A DNA stretch of 64,000 nucleotides from Alteribacter natronophilus (GTDB taxonomy: Bacteria; Bacillota; Bacilli; Bacillales; Salisediminibacteriaceae), in assembly GCF_006007885.1 (NCBI RefSeq), contig NZ_VCRO01000007.1, positions 62,001 through 126,000 of the forward strand. The letters are read 5' to 3'. The position numbers and the translations under genes were made by a program. Below the pieces are notes generated by a model. That model saw nothing but the letters and a program-made list of their open reading frames with translations. It was not told the DNA's origin and did not search any database. Positions 1-7,803 of the stretch are shown one piece after another (the first letter of the stretch is position 1; each line of letters begins with the position of its first letter).

Positions 1-1
1 A

Positions 2-358
2 CTCGTTCTCGACGAAGCAACGTCCATGCTGGACCCCCTTGGGAAAAAAGAAGTGATGTCGCTTGCGGGGCGGCTTCATAAAGAAGAAAACGTTACTGTG
101 ATCAGCATCACTCATGACCTTGAGGAAGTGCTCAGGGCCGACCGAATGATCGTAATGAACCAGGGTGTTGTTACAGCAGACGGAAAGCCCGATGACGTGT
201 TCAGGGAAAAGGAAATTCTTGACCGTGCAGGGCTGGAACAGCCGTTCAGTGTCCGCCTTCGGGAGGAGCTGGCACGCCGGGAGGTTGTCATCCCGGAAAA
301 TGCGGTATCTGAGAAAGCGATGGTGAGTGCGTTATGCAGATTAAAGCACAAAACCTAG
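2..358 (+). CDS. ecfA1: Energy-coupling factor transporter ATPase EcfA1 (5' end missing)
   Basis: This is the C-terminal part, about 118 residues, of an ABC ATPase whose start lies upstream of the window. The visible frame opens with the Walker B motif LVLDEATSMLDP and continues to the H-loop ITHDL. Next in line are a second ATPase and an EcfT-type membrane protein, the gene order of the shared ECF vitamin/metal importer module, so this is EcfA1, one of two ATPases that power uptake by exchangeable S-components (riboflavin, biotin, thiamine and others). Its stop lies 25 bp inside ecfA2, which implies translational coupling. The Walker A half cannot be seen. Confidence 0.93.
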   Translation, partial: LVLDEATSMLDPLGKKEVMSLAGRLHKEENVTVISITHDLEEVLRADRMIVMNQGVVTADGKPDDVFREKEILDRAGLEQPFSVRLREELARREVVIPENAVSEKAMVSALCRLKHKT

Positions 359-1200
359 GCTTCACGTACGGTGAAGGCACACCTTTTGAAAAGAAAGCGG
401 TCTCCGGGATCGATGTGGACATTCCTCCTGGAAGCCGGATCGCGGTAGTGGGTCATACAGGATCGGGCAAGTCCACACTTGTCCAGCACCTCAACGGTCT
501 GCTCGTTCCCACCGAAGGGACCCTGACAGTGGGAGAGACCACCATCAGGCCGGGGATGAAACAGAAGGTGTTGCATCATTTGCGGCGCACTGTCGGCATG
601 GTCTTTCAGTACCCAGAACATCAGCTGTTTGAGGAAACGGTGGAAAAAGATATCGCTTTTGCACCAAACAACTTCGGAGCGGGTGAAAAAGAAACGGCGG
701 AGCGGGTACGACGGGCAGCAGAAGCTGTCGGCCTGGATGAGTCGCTGCTTTCACGTTCGCCGTTTGAACTGAGCGGCGGACAGATGAGACGTGTGGCCAT
801 TGCCGGTGTTCTGGCTGGTCACCCGGACGTACTTATCCTGGACGAACCTGCAGCCGGACTTGATCCGAAAGGCAGACGGGCGATGATGGAGATGTTCAGC
901 CGCTGGCAGCAGGAACAGCCCTTCAGGTCCTATATTCTCGTGACTCACCATATGGAGGATGCGGCTAAATACGCCGATTATCTGTATGTAATGAACGCCG
1001 GAAGTATTGTCATGGAAGGAACGCCGGCTGAGGTGTTTCAATCCCCGGCCCGTCTGAAAGAAGCCCGCCTCGATGTGCCGGCAGCGGTTCGGATTTTAAC
1101 AGAGATCGATGGTTCCGGATCCTTTTCCCTGAACACGTATGAAGCAGATGAGACTGCAGATGAAATTGCGAGGATTCTGAGAGGGGGAGGTCCATTATGA
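334..1200 (+). CDS. ecfA2: Energy-coupling factor transporter ATPase EcfA2
   Basis: This 288-residue protein is the second ATPase of the ECF module. Walker A (GHTGSGKST) is at residues 40-48, the Q-loop FQYPEHQLFEETV around 90, the signature LSGGQMRRVAIAG around 146 and Walker B LILDEPAAGLDP around 165, followed by the H-loop VTHHMED. The EHQLF/EET stretch after the Q-loop is typical of EcfA rather than other ABC ATPases. It should pair with EcfA1 and couple to EcfT. The gene overlaps ecfA1 upstream and ends ATGA into ecfT, so the three are co-translated. Confidence 0.95.
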   Translation: MQIKAQNLGFTYGEGTPFEKKAVSGIDVDIPPGSRIAVVGHTGSGKSTLVQHLNGLLVPTEGTLTVGETTIRPGMKQKVLHHLRRTVGMVFQYPEHQLFEETVEKDIAFAPNNFGAGEKETAERVRRAAEAVGLDESLLSRSPFELSGGQMRRVAIAGVLAGHPDVLILDEPAAGLDPKGRRAMMEMFSRWQQEQPFRSYILVTHHMEDAAKYADYLYVMNAGSIVMEGTPAEVFQSPARLKEARLDVPAAVRILTEIDGSGSFSLNTYEADETADEIARILRGGGPL

Positions 1201-1991
1201 GGTCGATGATCCTTGGTCAGTACGTACAGGGAGACTCCTTTATCCACCGGATGGACCCCAGGGCGAAGCTTACAGGCCTTTTCCTGTTTCTCCTCGTTAT
1301 GTTTCTGGCCAACCGGCCTGCTGCTCTCATTCCGGCTGCAGCATTTGCATGTTTTGTATTTTTAATGACAAGAATCCCGGTCCGTTATCTCCTGAAGGGT
1401 CTTAAGTTTATCGCAATTATGGTTATTTTTCTCTTTCTGTTCAGGATGTTAATGACCCGGGAAGGAACGGTGCTTCTTGACTTGCCGTGGCTGCCCATTT
1501 ACGAGGAAGGTGTGAGGGACGGGGCTGTTTTTGCCGGGAGACTGTTTCTGCTCATGGTGATGGCGACTGTGCTGACGCTCACCACAACTCCGATTGAGCT
1601 GACGGATGCACTGGAACGGCTGTTTAAACCGCTGCAGCGGCTGGGAGTACCGGCACATGAACTGGCGCTTACAATGAGTATTGCGCTGCGCTTCATTCCG
1701 ACGCTGTTTTCGGAGATGGAGAAGATTATGAAAGCCCAGATGGCCCGGGGTGCTTCGTTTTCCGACGGTTCGATTGTGAAACGGATCAAGGCCCTCATTC
1801 CTCTGCTCGTGCCGCTTATCATTCAGTCGTTCCGGCGGGCCGAGGAACTTGCTGTTGCCATGGAGGCAAGGGGCTACGCAGGCAGTGAAGGCCGGACGCG
1901 GTTCCGGCAGATGGTATGGAGAGCGTCCGATACGCGGGTTCTATTTACCGTTGTGCTGACGGGTATATGCATTTTTGCCCTCCGTGGCTGA
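1197..1991 (+). CDS. ecfT: Energy-coupling factor transporter transmembrane protein EcfT
   Basis: This 264-residue integral membrane protein is the scaffold that joins the EcfA1/EcfA2 pair to a substrate-binding S-component. Hydrophobic segments lie around residues 25-60, 65-85, 105-130 and 243-262. Two Ala-Arg-Gly coupling motifs, QMARG near 181 and MEARG near 223, sit in the cytoplasmic helices as expected for EcfT contact with the ATPases. The start overlaps the ecfA2 stop (ATGA). No S-component gene is adjacent, which fits a group II ECF system whose substrate subunits are encoded elsewhere. Confidence 0.95.
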   Translation: MRSMILGQYVQGDSFIHRMDPRAKLTGLFLFLLVMFLANRPAALIPAAAFACFVFLMTRIPVRYLLKGLKFIAIMVIFLFLFRMLMTREGTVLLDLPWLPIYEEGVRDGAVFAGRLFLLMVMATVLTLTTTPIELTDALERLFKPLQRLGVPAHELALTMSIALRFIPTLFSEMEKIMKAQMARGASFSDGSIVKRIKALIPLLVPLIIQSFRRAEELAVAMEARGYAGSEGRTRFRQMVWRASDTRVLFTVVLTGICIFALRG

Positions 1992-2020
1992 GAGGTTTAA
2001 AAGGGAAAGGGGTGACGCGT

Positions 2021-2797
2021 ATGGCGCGTTATGCTGTTAAACTTGCCTACGACGGCACCGCATTCTCGGGCTACCAGGTTCAGGAGAACGGCCGCACCGT
2101 GCAGGCGGAATTAGAGAAAGCATTGAAAAAAATTCATAAAGGCCGGGTAGTGGAGACGAAGGGGTCGGGACGCACAGACGCCGGCGTTCATGCCAGGGGG
2201 CAGGTCGTCCAGTTTGATTCGGACCTCGCCATCCCGCCTGAGCGGTGGCCCGTGGCACTTACTGCCGTTCTCCCGCCTGACGTGGCCGCTCTGGAGGTCG
2301 TGCCGGTGCCCGGTGACTTTCATGTCCGCTATGATACAACTGGCAAGGAGTACCGCTACAGAGTGCTCAGGGGTCGCCGGAGGGATGTGTTCCGCCGTAA
2401 CCATACGTATCAGCCTTTTCCTCTTGTGGAGGATGTGGATGCTATGCGTGAGGCTGCACAGCACTTTCTCGGCAGGCACGATTTTACGAGCTTCTGTTCA
2501 CCGCGGTCGCCGGTGGAAGATAAAGTCCGTACGATTACGGCACTGGACATCACGGAGGACGGAGACGAGCTTCTTTTTGTTTTCAGGGGCACCGGCTTTC
2601 TGTACCAGATGGTGCGGATCATGACCGGCACACTTCTTGAAATCGGGCAGGGAAAAAGAAAAGCTTCGTCTGTTCCCGGCATTATTGCCGCCAGGGACCG
2701 TGAGCGCGCCGGTATGACGGCACCGGGAAGCGGACTGTACCTGTGGGAAGTGTTTTATGAGCACGCTCTGTTCGGGAGCAGTGGGGAGCGCGGGTGA
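2021..2797 (+). CDS. truA: tRNA pseudouridine synthase A
   Basis: TruA isomerises uridines 38-40 in the tRNA anticodon arm. The protein is 258 residues from the ATG at 2021, chosen because AAGGGGTGA lies just upstream; the longer frame from 1916 runs back through ecfT and lacks such a site. The catalytic motif GRTDAGVHA, with its Asp near residue 52, the substrate-binding segment KEYRYR and the C-terminal GTGFLYQMVRIM block are all present. It follows ecfT by about 30 bp and precedes rplM, the B. subtilis order. Confidence 0.95.
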   Translation: MARYAVKLAYDGTAFSGYQVQENGRTVQAELEKALKKIHKGRVVETKGSGRTDAGVHARGQVVQFDSDLAIPPERWPVALTAVLPPDVAALEVVPVPGDFHVRYDTTGKEYRYRVLRGRRRDVFRRNHTYQPFPLVEDVDAMREAAQHFLGRHDFTSFCSPRSPVEDKVRTITALDITEDGDELLFVFRGTGFLYQMVRIMTGTLLEIGQGKRKASSVPGIIAARDRERAGMTAPGSGLYLWEVFYEHALFGSSGERG

Positions 2798-2902
2798 CAG
2801 GGTTTTTCGGGCATAATTCCGGGAAAACCGCGCAATTCCAGAAACTTCTCCCCGCAGCCGAAAAAAATTCTTCGTAACAACGAATCCTGGTGTAACATCC
2901 TG

Positions 2903-2932
2903 TTGACATCAGATGTCCCAATGGGTTATGAT
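2903..2932 (+). promoter_or_regulatory. Sigma-A promoter of the rplM-rpsI operon
   Basis: A consensus -35 TTGACA at 2903-2908 is followed after 18 bp by TATGAT at 2927-2932. It lies about 105 bp before rplM and after the truA stop, so the ribosomal protein pair has its own promoter. Confidence 0.8.
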
Positions 2933-2939
2933 ACTATAT

Positions 2940-3030
2940 GGTATTCTAAAGCCCACTAGCCCCGGGCAGACGAATCGTTTTAGATACACTGTTAAATTTG
3001 ATTTTTTCATTGAAGTTTTTAGGAGGGAAA
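2940..3030 (+). promoter_or_regulatory. Probable L13-type ribosomal protein leader
   Basis: About 90 nt of transcribed leader lie between the promoter and the rplM ribosome site (AGGAGGG at 3021). Bacillales carry an autoregulatory L13 leader at exactly this position, and the stretch holds a GC-rich CTAGCCCCGGGCAGAC segment suited to a stem. The call rests on position and composition; I did not fold it against the family model. Confidence 0.45.
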
Positions 3031-3036
3031 TAACTG

Positions 3037-3474
3037 ATGCGTACGACATATATGGCAAAAGCTCATGAAGTAGAGCGCAAATGGTACGTTGTGGACGCAG
3101 AAGGTCAGACACTTGGTCGTCTTGCCACTGAAGTAGCTTCCATTCTTCGCGGTAAGCACAAGCCGACTTTCACACCACACGTTGACACTGGTGATCACGT
3201 AATCCTGATCAACGCAGAAAAAATTCACCTTACTGGTAACAAACTGGCGGACAAAATGTACTACCGTCACAGCCAGCACCCAGGCGGACTTAAGAGCATG
3301 ACTGCTCAGGAAATGCGCGACCGCAAGCCTGTAAAAATGCTTGAGCTTGCAGTAAAAGGCATGCTTCCAAAAGGTTCTCTTGGACGTCAGCAGGGTAAAA
3401 AGCTTCACGTATACGCTGGAAGCGAGCATCCACACCAGGCACAGCAGCCTGAAAACTACGAACTACGCGGTTAA
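3037..3474 (+). CDS. rplM: 50S ribosomal protein L13
   Basis: This 145-residue protein is L13 of the large ribosomal subunit, an early assembly protein that binds 23S rRNA. The family segments [34 protein letters not shown] and [15 protein letters not shown] are all present and the length is normal. An AGGAGGG ribosome site lies 9 nt before the ATG. Codon choice is more biased than in neighbouring genes (mostly CTT, GGT, CGT, GTA), as expected for a highly expressed gene. It forms an operon with rpsI. Confidence 0.98.
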   Translation: MRTTYMAKAHEVERKWYVVDAEGQTLGRLATEVASILRGKHKPTFTPHVDTGDHVILINAEKIHLTGNKLADKMYYRHSQHPGGLKSMTAQEMRDRKPVKMLELAVKGMLPKGSLGRQQGKKLHVYAGSEHPHQAQQPENYELRG

Positions 3475-3495
3475 TAATAAAGGAGGTTACCTACT

Positions 3496-3888
3496 TTGGC
3501 ACAGGTTCAATACTACGGAACAGGTCGTCGTAAGCACTCTGTCGCACGTGTACGCCTAGTACCTGGTGACGGTTCAATCGTTATCAACGGTCGCGGCATC
3601 GACGAGTACTTCGACCTTGAAACTCTAAAGCTTATCGTAAAACAGCCACTCGCTGAAACTGAAACAGAAGGTACGTACAACATCCACGTAAACGTGGACG
3701 GCGGAGGTTACACAGGACAAGCGGGCGCGATCCGTCACGGCATCTCCCGTGCGCTTCTTGAAGCAGACCCTGAGTACCGCACACCGCTTAAGCGTGCAGG
3801 ATTCCTTACTCGTGACGCTCGTATGAAAGAGCGTAAGAAGTACGGTCTTAAAGCTGCACGTCGTGCTCCTCAGTTCTCGAAGCGTTAA
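3496..3888 (+). CDS. rpsI: 30S ribosomal protein S9
   Basis: This 130-residue protein is S9 of the small subunit, whose C-terminal tail reaches the P-site tRNA. It shows [16 protein letters not shown] at the N-terminus, [20 protein letters not shown] in the middle and the basic [16 protein letters not shown] tail. The start is TTG at 3496, supported by AAGGAGGT 8 nt upstream. It follows rplM by 21 bp and ends at a strong terminator. Confidence 0.98.
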   Translation: MAQVQYYGTGRRKHSVARVRLVPGDGSIVINGRGIDEYFDLETLKLIVKQPLAETETEGTYNIHVNVDGGGYTGQAGAIRHGISRALLEADPEYRTPLKRAGFLTRDARMKERKKYGLKAARRAPQFSKR

Positions 3889-3910
3889 TATTCCCTTCAG
3901 GGATACAGAA

Positions 3911-3948
3911 AGCCCTCTCTCCTCATACCGAGCAGAGAGGGCTTTTTT
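3911..3948 (+). terminator. Rho-independent terminator of rplM-rpsI
   Basis: AGCCCTCTCT and AGAGAGGGCT pair as a 10-bp stem around a 13-nt loop, followed by TTTTTT. It separates rpsI from the convergent catalase gene and may serve both directions. Confidence 0.9.
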
Positions 3949-3969
3949 AAGTAATCAGGGAGCAGACCA

Positions 3970-4881
3970 TTAATTATTGAGGTCAGTGAGACCGGGAGCA
4001 TGCTCATTGGGCATATCGGGCATGTCAGGAACAGGGTGGCCCTTTGGAGGCTCTGTAACTGACAGCTCCCCATCGTTTCTGCTTGGACTGGTACCCTGAA
4101 AGATTTCACCCATTCTTGTATCGTCCAGACGGAAGTTGAATTGGGCATTATGGAAGCCCATCTCAACGTATTTTCGGCATTCCGGGTATTTGTTTAAATC
4201 ATAATTCGGAATCGGGAACAATTTTCCCCAGTCGACACCAAGAGTCTCCAGCGCTTTGGCAAAGGCATTCTGGTGGGCATTATCCCGTACAATCAGAAAG
4301 GCGATCGTTTCCCTTAGTGTTTTATTGCTGCTCATCTCGTAAATTCTGGACTTCTGAAGAACACCCGTTGATTCCAGAACGACGTTATTAAGCAAGTTCG
4401 CTATGAGATTACCGTGGTCGTAAACCCAGGATCCGTTCCAGGGATTTCCTCCGGCATCCACTGGAAGGGAGGATTTGGCACCCATAATATAATGGTGGGG
4501 ATTCGCTCCGGATTGGATTACGTCATCCAGGGGAGCTTCATCTGAGGCTTTGTTTCCCGGCATATCTCCGCCGGATTCATTTAACAGCTGGTTGATGGTC
4601 GTTTGTACCAGTTCCACGTGACTAAGCTCTTCCAGAAATACGCCTCTGATCAGGTCACGATACTGTTTGGCTTTCCCTCTGAAGTTGGCACTCTGGAATG
4701 AGAACTGCATGAGGGTTCTCATTTCACCGAACTGACCCCCCAGTGCTTCCTGAAGCACTTTGGCTGCATGGGGATCCGGTTTGTCAGGTACAATCATATT
4801 GATTAAATCTTCTTTGTAGAAATACACGTTACCATCCACCTTCCAAATAGAGTCTAGTGTATTCTGTCTGGAAGATGTCAT
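3970..4881 (-). CDS. Manganese (non-haem) catalase
   Basis: This 303-residue protein belongs to the dimanganese catalase family (YdbD/CotJC-like), which disproportionates hydrogen peroxide without haem. The four-helix ligand motifs are readable: the first Glu in GGQFGEMRTL, Glu and His in FLEELSHVELV, Glu in NVVLESTGVL and His in VRDNAHQNAF. The C-terminus is the extended proline-rich tail of full-length catalases (GELSVTEPPKGHPVPDMPDMP), not the shorter spore-coat form. It is a single gene on the minus strand, convergent with rpsI. With KatG at 40.4-42.5 kb it gives the cell two unrelated catalases. Confidence 0.9.
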   Translation of the reverse strand: MTSSRQNTLDSIWKVDGNVYFYKEDLINMIVPDKPDPHAAKVLQEALGGQFGEMRTLMQFSFQSANFRGKAKQYRDLIRGVFLEELSHVELVQTTINQLLNESGGDMPGNKASDEAPLDDVIQSGANPHHYIMGAKSSLPVDAGGNPWNGSWVYDHGNLIANLLNNVVLESTGVLQKSRIYEMSSNKTLRETIAFLIVRDNAHQNAFAKALETLGVDWGKLFPIPNYDLNKYPECRKYVEMGFHNAQFNFRLDDTRMGEIFQGTSPSRNDGELSVTEPPKGHPVPDMPDMPNEHAPGLTDLNN

Positions 4882-4921
4882 GATTATTCCTGCAGGGTGT
4901 CAAGTTATTCTTTCGGTGTAA

Positions 4922-4950
4922 GTGACAGAGCAGTCAGATTCAGCTATAAT
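4922..4950 (+). promoter_or_regulatory. Candidate promoter of metNIQ
   Basis: GTGACA at 4922-4927 and TATAAT at 4945-4950 are 17 bp apart and end 48 bp before metN. The short leader shows no SAM (S-box) riboswitch, which often controls this operon in Bacillales. Confidence 0.5.
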
Positions 4951-4997
4951 GAGGAGCGTTGCAGCCACCTTTCAACTGATGAAAAGGGTGTTTTTTT

Positions 4998-5744
4998 ATG
5001 ATCAGATTACATCAAGTGAGTAAACGCTTCGGTGATTCCGAAGCGGTCAAACCGGTATCGTTAACGGTGAAACAAGGTGAAATATATGGGGTGATCGGAG
5101 CCAGCGGTGCAGGGAAATCCACCCTGCTCAGGCTGATGAATGTGTTGGAGATGCCGGATCAAGGCCGGGTCGAAGTAAACGGCCAGGATCTGACGAGCCT
5201 GAAAGGCAGAAAACTCCGTGATGCCAGGAAGTCCATCGGAATGATCTTTCAGCACTTTAATCTTGTGGCCAATAAGACGGTGTATGACAACATTGCCGTT
5301 TCGCTGCAGCTTGCCGGTTATCCCGGAAAAGAAAGGCGGAAACGGGTCATTGAATGTCTGCAGTTTGTGGGGCTGGAGAGTTATATAAGTAAATACCCGG
5401 CACAGCTGAGCGGCGGGCAGAAGCAGCGGGTGGCCATTGCAAGGGCGCTGGCCAACCATCCGGATGTGTTGCTCTGTGACGAACCAACCTCTTCTCTTGA
5501 CCCGAATACGACAGCTGAGGTTCTTCGTGTGCTGGAGGATATTAATAAACGGCTCGGTGTGACTATAGTTATTGTAAGCCACCAGATGGGTGTCATTAAA
5601 AGCCTCTGTAACACGGTTACGGTGATGGCCGACGGCGGGATTTACGAGACCATTTCACAGAAGCCCGCCGGCGTGCGGGACGTTGATCACAACCCGCAGT
5701 ACTTTGTCGATCAGCTGGTGCAGGATGGGGAGACGGGACCATGA
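4998..5744 (+). CDS. metN: Methionine ABC transporter ATP-binding protein, short form
   Basis: This 248-residue ABC ATPase drives methionine uptake with the MetI and MetQ products encoded next to it. Walker A GASGAGKST is at residues 34-42, the Q-loop FQHFNLV near 87, the signature LSGGQKQRVAIARAL near 137 and Walker B VLLCDEPTSSLDP near 157. Family members are usually about 340 residues, with a C-terminal NIL (ACT-like) domain that senses methionine and inhibits transport. Here the protein stops soon after the ATPase core, so that regulatory domain is absent. The stop overlaps metI, arguing against a sequencing truncation. Substrate is inferred from family and context. Confidence 0.85.
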   Translation: MIRLHQVSKRFGDSEAVKPVSLTVKQGEIYGVIGASGAGKSTLLRLMNVLEMPDQGRVEVNGQDLTSLKGRKLRDARKSIGMIFQHFNLVANKTVYDNIAVSLQLAGYPGKERRKRVIECLQFVGLESYISKYPAQLSGGQKQRVAIARALANHPDVLLCDEPTSSLDPNTTAEVLRVLEDINKRLGVTIVIVSHQMGVIKSLCNTVTVMADGGIYETISQKPAGVRDVDHNPQYFVDQLVQDGETGP

Positions 5745-6406
5745 TGCCGGAAATCCTGTTACAGTACGAAGCTGAAATCTGGCGCTCAATTGGTGAGACC
5801 TTTATTATGGTAGGGGTGGCGATTCTGGCTGCGATTCTCGTAGGCCTTCCGGTAGGGACGCTGCTCTATCTGTGCCGGAAAGGGCATCTGCTTGAGAACA
5901 AGGCTGTTTTCTCAACAGTGAACCTGCTGGTCAATACGATCCGCTCGTTTCCTTTTCTACTGCTCGTCGTCTTTTTAATTCCGTTTACGAGACTGATTAT
6001 CGGAACGGCTATCGGTACTGCAGCGGCTACCGTTCCGATGGCGATTATTGCGATTGCCCATTATTCGAGGCTCGTTGAACAGTCGCTCCTGGATGTGCCG
6101 AAAGGGATTATTGAAGCGGCGGTGTCCATGGGAGCTTCCGTGAGAGAAGTGGTATTCAGGTTTCTTTACGTGGAATCCCGTTCGGGACTGGTGCTCGGCC
6201 TGACCACGTCGACGATCAGCTTTGTATCCTACTCCACCATCATGGGAGTCGTCGGAGGAGGAGGAATTGGTGATTTTGCCATCCGCTACGGGTACCAGCA
6301 GTTTCAGACCGAATTAATGATGTATATGATTGTGGTTATGGTGATACTGGTACAGTTCATCCAGTTTACCGGCACAACTGTTTCAAGAATGATCGATAAA
6401 AGGTAA
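5741..6406 (+). CDS. metI: Methionine ABC transporter permease
   Basis: This 221-residue permease has about five membrane segments and the EAA coupling loop (EAAVSMGASVREVVFRFLYVES) that contacts the ATPase. The VNTIRSFPFLLLV and GVVGGGGIGDFAIRYGYQ blocks are typical of MetI. The start at 5741 overlaps the metN stop; a second ATG at 5744 is equally possible. Between a MetN-type ATPase and a MetQ-type lipoprotein, it completes a D-/L-methionine importer. Confidence 0.92.
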   Translation: MMPEILLQYEAEIWRSIGETFIMVGVAILAAILVGLPVGTLLYLCRKGHLLENKAVFSTVNLLVNTIRSFPFLLLVVFLIPFTRLIIGTAIGTAAATVPMAIIAIAHYSRLVEQSLLDVPKGIIEAAVSMGASVREVVFRFLYVESRSGLVLGLTTSTISFVSYSTIMGVVGGGGIGDFAIRYGYQQFQTELMMYMIVVMVILVQFIQFTGTTVSRMIDKR

Positions 6407-6421
6407 GAGGAGAAGATGATA

Positions 6422-7300
6422 ATGAAAAAATATCTGCTTTTAACATCAATGGCGTTTGCTGTGCTGGCCGGATGCGGTCAGGAACAGGAGAATACAGACA
6501 ACGGAGAAACCCAGGACGGGAATCAGGATGATACCCAGGAACAGAACGAGGGTACCGAGGAACAGAACCAGGACGAGGAGGAAGTGACACTCAAAGTCGC
6601 TTCGCTGATTCCGCCCATGACTGAAATTCTGGAGCTTACTGAGCCGAAACTCGCGGAAGAAGGAATCGATCTTCAGATTGAAGTTCTGAGTGACAACATT
6701 CAGCCAAACACCGCCCTTGCAAATGAGGAAGTGGATGCGAACTTCTTCCAGCACGTGCCTTATATGGAGGAGTATAATCGGAACAACGATGCGAATCTCG
6801 TTCCGGTGGAGGAAATCTATTTTGCCAATTACGGTGTGTACTCTGAAGAGTATGATTCCATGGATGATATTCCGGAAGGATCTGTGATTGCCATTGCCAA
6901 TGACCCGTCAAACGTTGACCGTTCACTGGCTCTTCTGGATCAGCACGGTGTCATTACGCTGGATGAAAAGACTGGAAGCTATTATTCGCAGTCGGATATC
7001 ATCGAAAATCCAAACGATTTTACATTTGAGGAAGTGGATCTTCTCATGCTGGCGAGAATGTATGATGATGTGCCGGCAGTATTGATGACACCGGCTTATG
7101 CATCCCCGCTTGGCCTGACTCCGAAAAGCGATGCTCTTTTGACCGAGGGAACTGATAACGAGTTCGCAATCACACTGGTGGCGCGGGAGGACAACGTGGA
7201 TTCCGATGCCATTCAGAAGCTTGCCGAAGCGATGACAAGTGATGAAGTAAGAGAGTTCCTTGAGGAAAATTACGAAGAAACAGCCATTCCGGCGTTTTAA
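6422..7300 (+). CDS. metQ: Methionine-binding lipoprotein MetQ
   Basis: This is the substrate-binding lipoprotein of the MetNIQ importer, 292 residues from the ATG at 6422. That start is preferred over 6416 because the AGGAGA ribosome site lies 8 nt before it. A signal peptide ends in the lipobox LAGC (Cys18), giving a lipid-anchored extracellular protein. Residues 19-60 form a Gln/Glu/Asp/Asn-rich linker of unusual acidity. The NlpA/MetQ core follows, with NEEVDANFFQHVPYMEEYN and IAIANDPSNVDRSLALL. The acidic linker fits a salt- or alkali-adapted cell surface. Confidence 0.92.
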   Translation: MKKYLLLTSMAFAVLAGCGQEQENTDNGETQDGNQDDTQEQNEGTEEQNQDEEEVTLKVASLIPPMTEILELTEPKLAEEGIDLQIEVLSDNIQPNTALANEEVDANFFQHVPYMEEYNRNNDANLVPVEEIYFANYGVYSEEYDSMDDIPEGSVIAIANDPSNVDRSLALLDQHGVITLDEKTGSYYSQSDIIENPNDFTFEEVDLLMLARMYDDVPAVLMTPAYASPLGLTPKSDALLTEGTDNEFAITLVAREDNVDSDAIQKLAEAMTSDEVREFLEENYEETAIPAF

Positions 7301-7598
7301 TAAGATGTATACCTTTCAATAAGTGCACCACTGGTCATGCGCAGCTGAACGCCAGCAGCGAGACTCCTGCGGCAGTGGCAAGCATCCGCATCATGCTCTA
7401 ACTTCGAGGTGCTTCGACGTATTCTGCTTCAGAGCTACGCCTGCAGAGGAAGAAGCAGGGAGTTTTTTCGCCTGGCGAGACCCCGGAGGGCAAAGCCCAC
7501 GGAGGCTCGCCGGCACCGCCGCGGAAAGCGAGCGGAAGGCTTTCAGCGGAGCTTTACGAACCAAATACAGATGTAAAGGAATACGCATCTTTATAAGA
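7299..7598 (+). repeat. Dispersed GC-rich element, copy A
   Basis: This copy begins at the metQ stop. Its ends are imperfect inverted repeats: TAATAAGATGTATACCTTT at the left and, on the opposite strand at 7570-7598, TATAAAGATGCGTATTCCTTT. The interior carries the family words GCGAGACTCCTGCGGC (7358), GCGAGACCCCGGAGG (7475) and GCGGAAAGCGAGCGGAAGG (7521). A frame runs across it but has no ribosome site and no recognisable protein. It separates metQ from its terminator. Confidence 0.8.
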
Positions 7599-7605
7599 GA
7601 AACCG

Positions 7606-7642
7606 GCCCTTCCTGCTCATAGTGAGCAGGGGGGGCTTTTTC
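7606..7642 (+). terminator. Terminator of metNIQ
   Basis: GCCCTTCCTGCTCA pairs with TGAGCAGGGGGGGC, including two G-T pairs, around a TAG loop, and is followed by TTTTTCTG. It lies 306 bp past the metQ stop because repeat copy A lies between. Confidence 0.8.
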
Positions 7643-7689
7643 TGTCTGCATTAGGACTGGTCAACTGAAAACCCTCTTTATTTAATAAT

Positions 7690-7754
7690 GTCACCATCCG
7701 CGGTGACGAAACTGGTTTTAGATTGAATTGAGAATCACCATGAGAGCGCTTTAT
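7690..7754 (+). promoter_or_regulatory. Mannitol operon control region: inverted repeat and cre-like site
   Basis: The inverted repeat GTCACC-N6-GGTGAC spans 7690-7707 and a cre-like TGAGAGCGCTTTAT spans 7741-7754, close to the CcpA consensus TGAAANCGNTTNCA. Both lie within 115 bp of mtlA. The cre site would give carbon catabolite repression. The inverted repeat is a candidate for MtlR, but this is inference from position. Confidence 0.5.
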
Positions 7755-7803
7755 TATAAAAGTATAACCAGTTAAGGACATTATGAAAGAGGAGGATATA
7801 AAT

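Noticed and set aside
4882-4997. SAM (S-box) riboswitch ahead of metN
   Set aside because: The 116-bp leader is too short and lacks the conserved S-box blocks.
7323-7622. A 99-codon frame after metQ
   Set aside because: It runs through repeat copy A, has no ribosome site, and its product resembles no protein.
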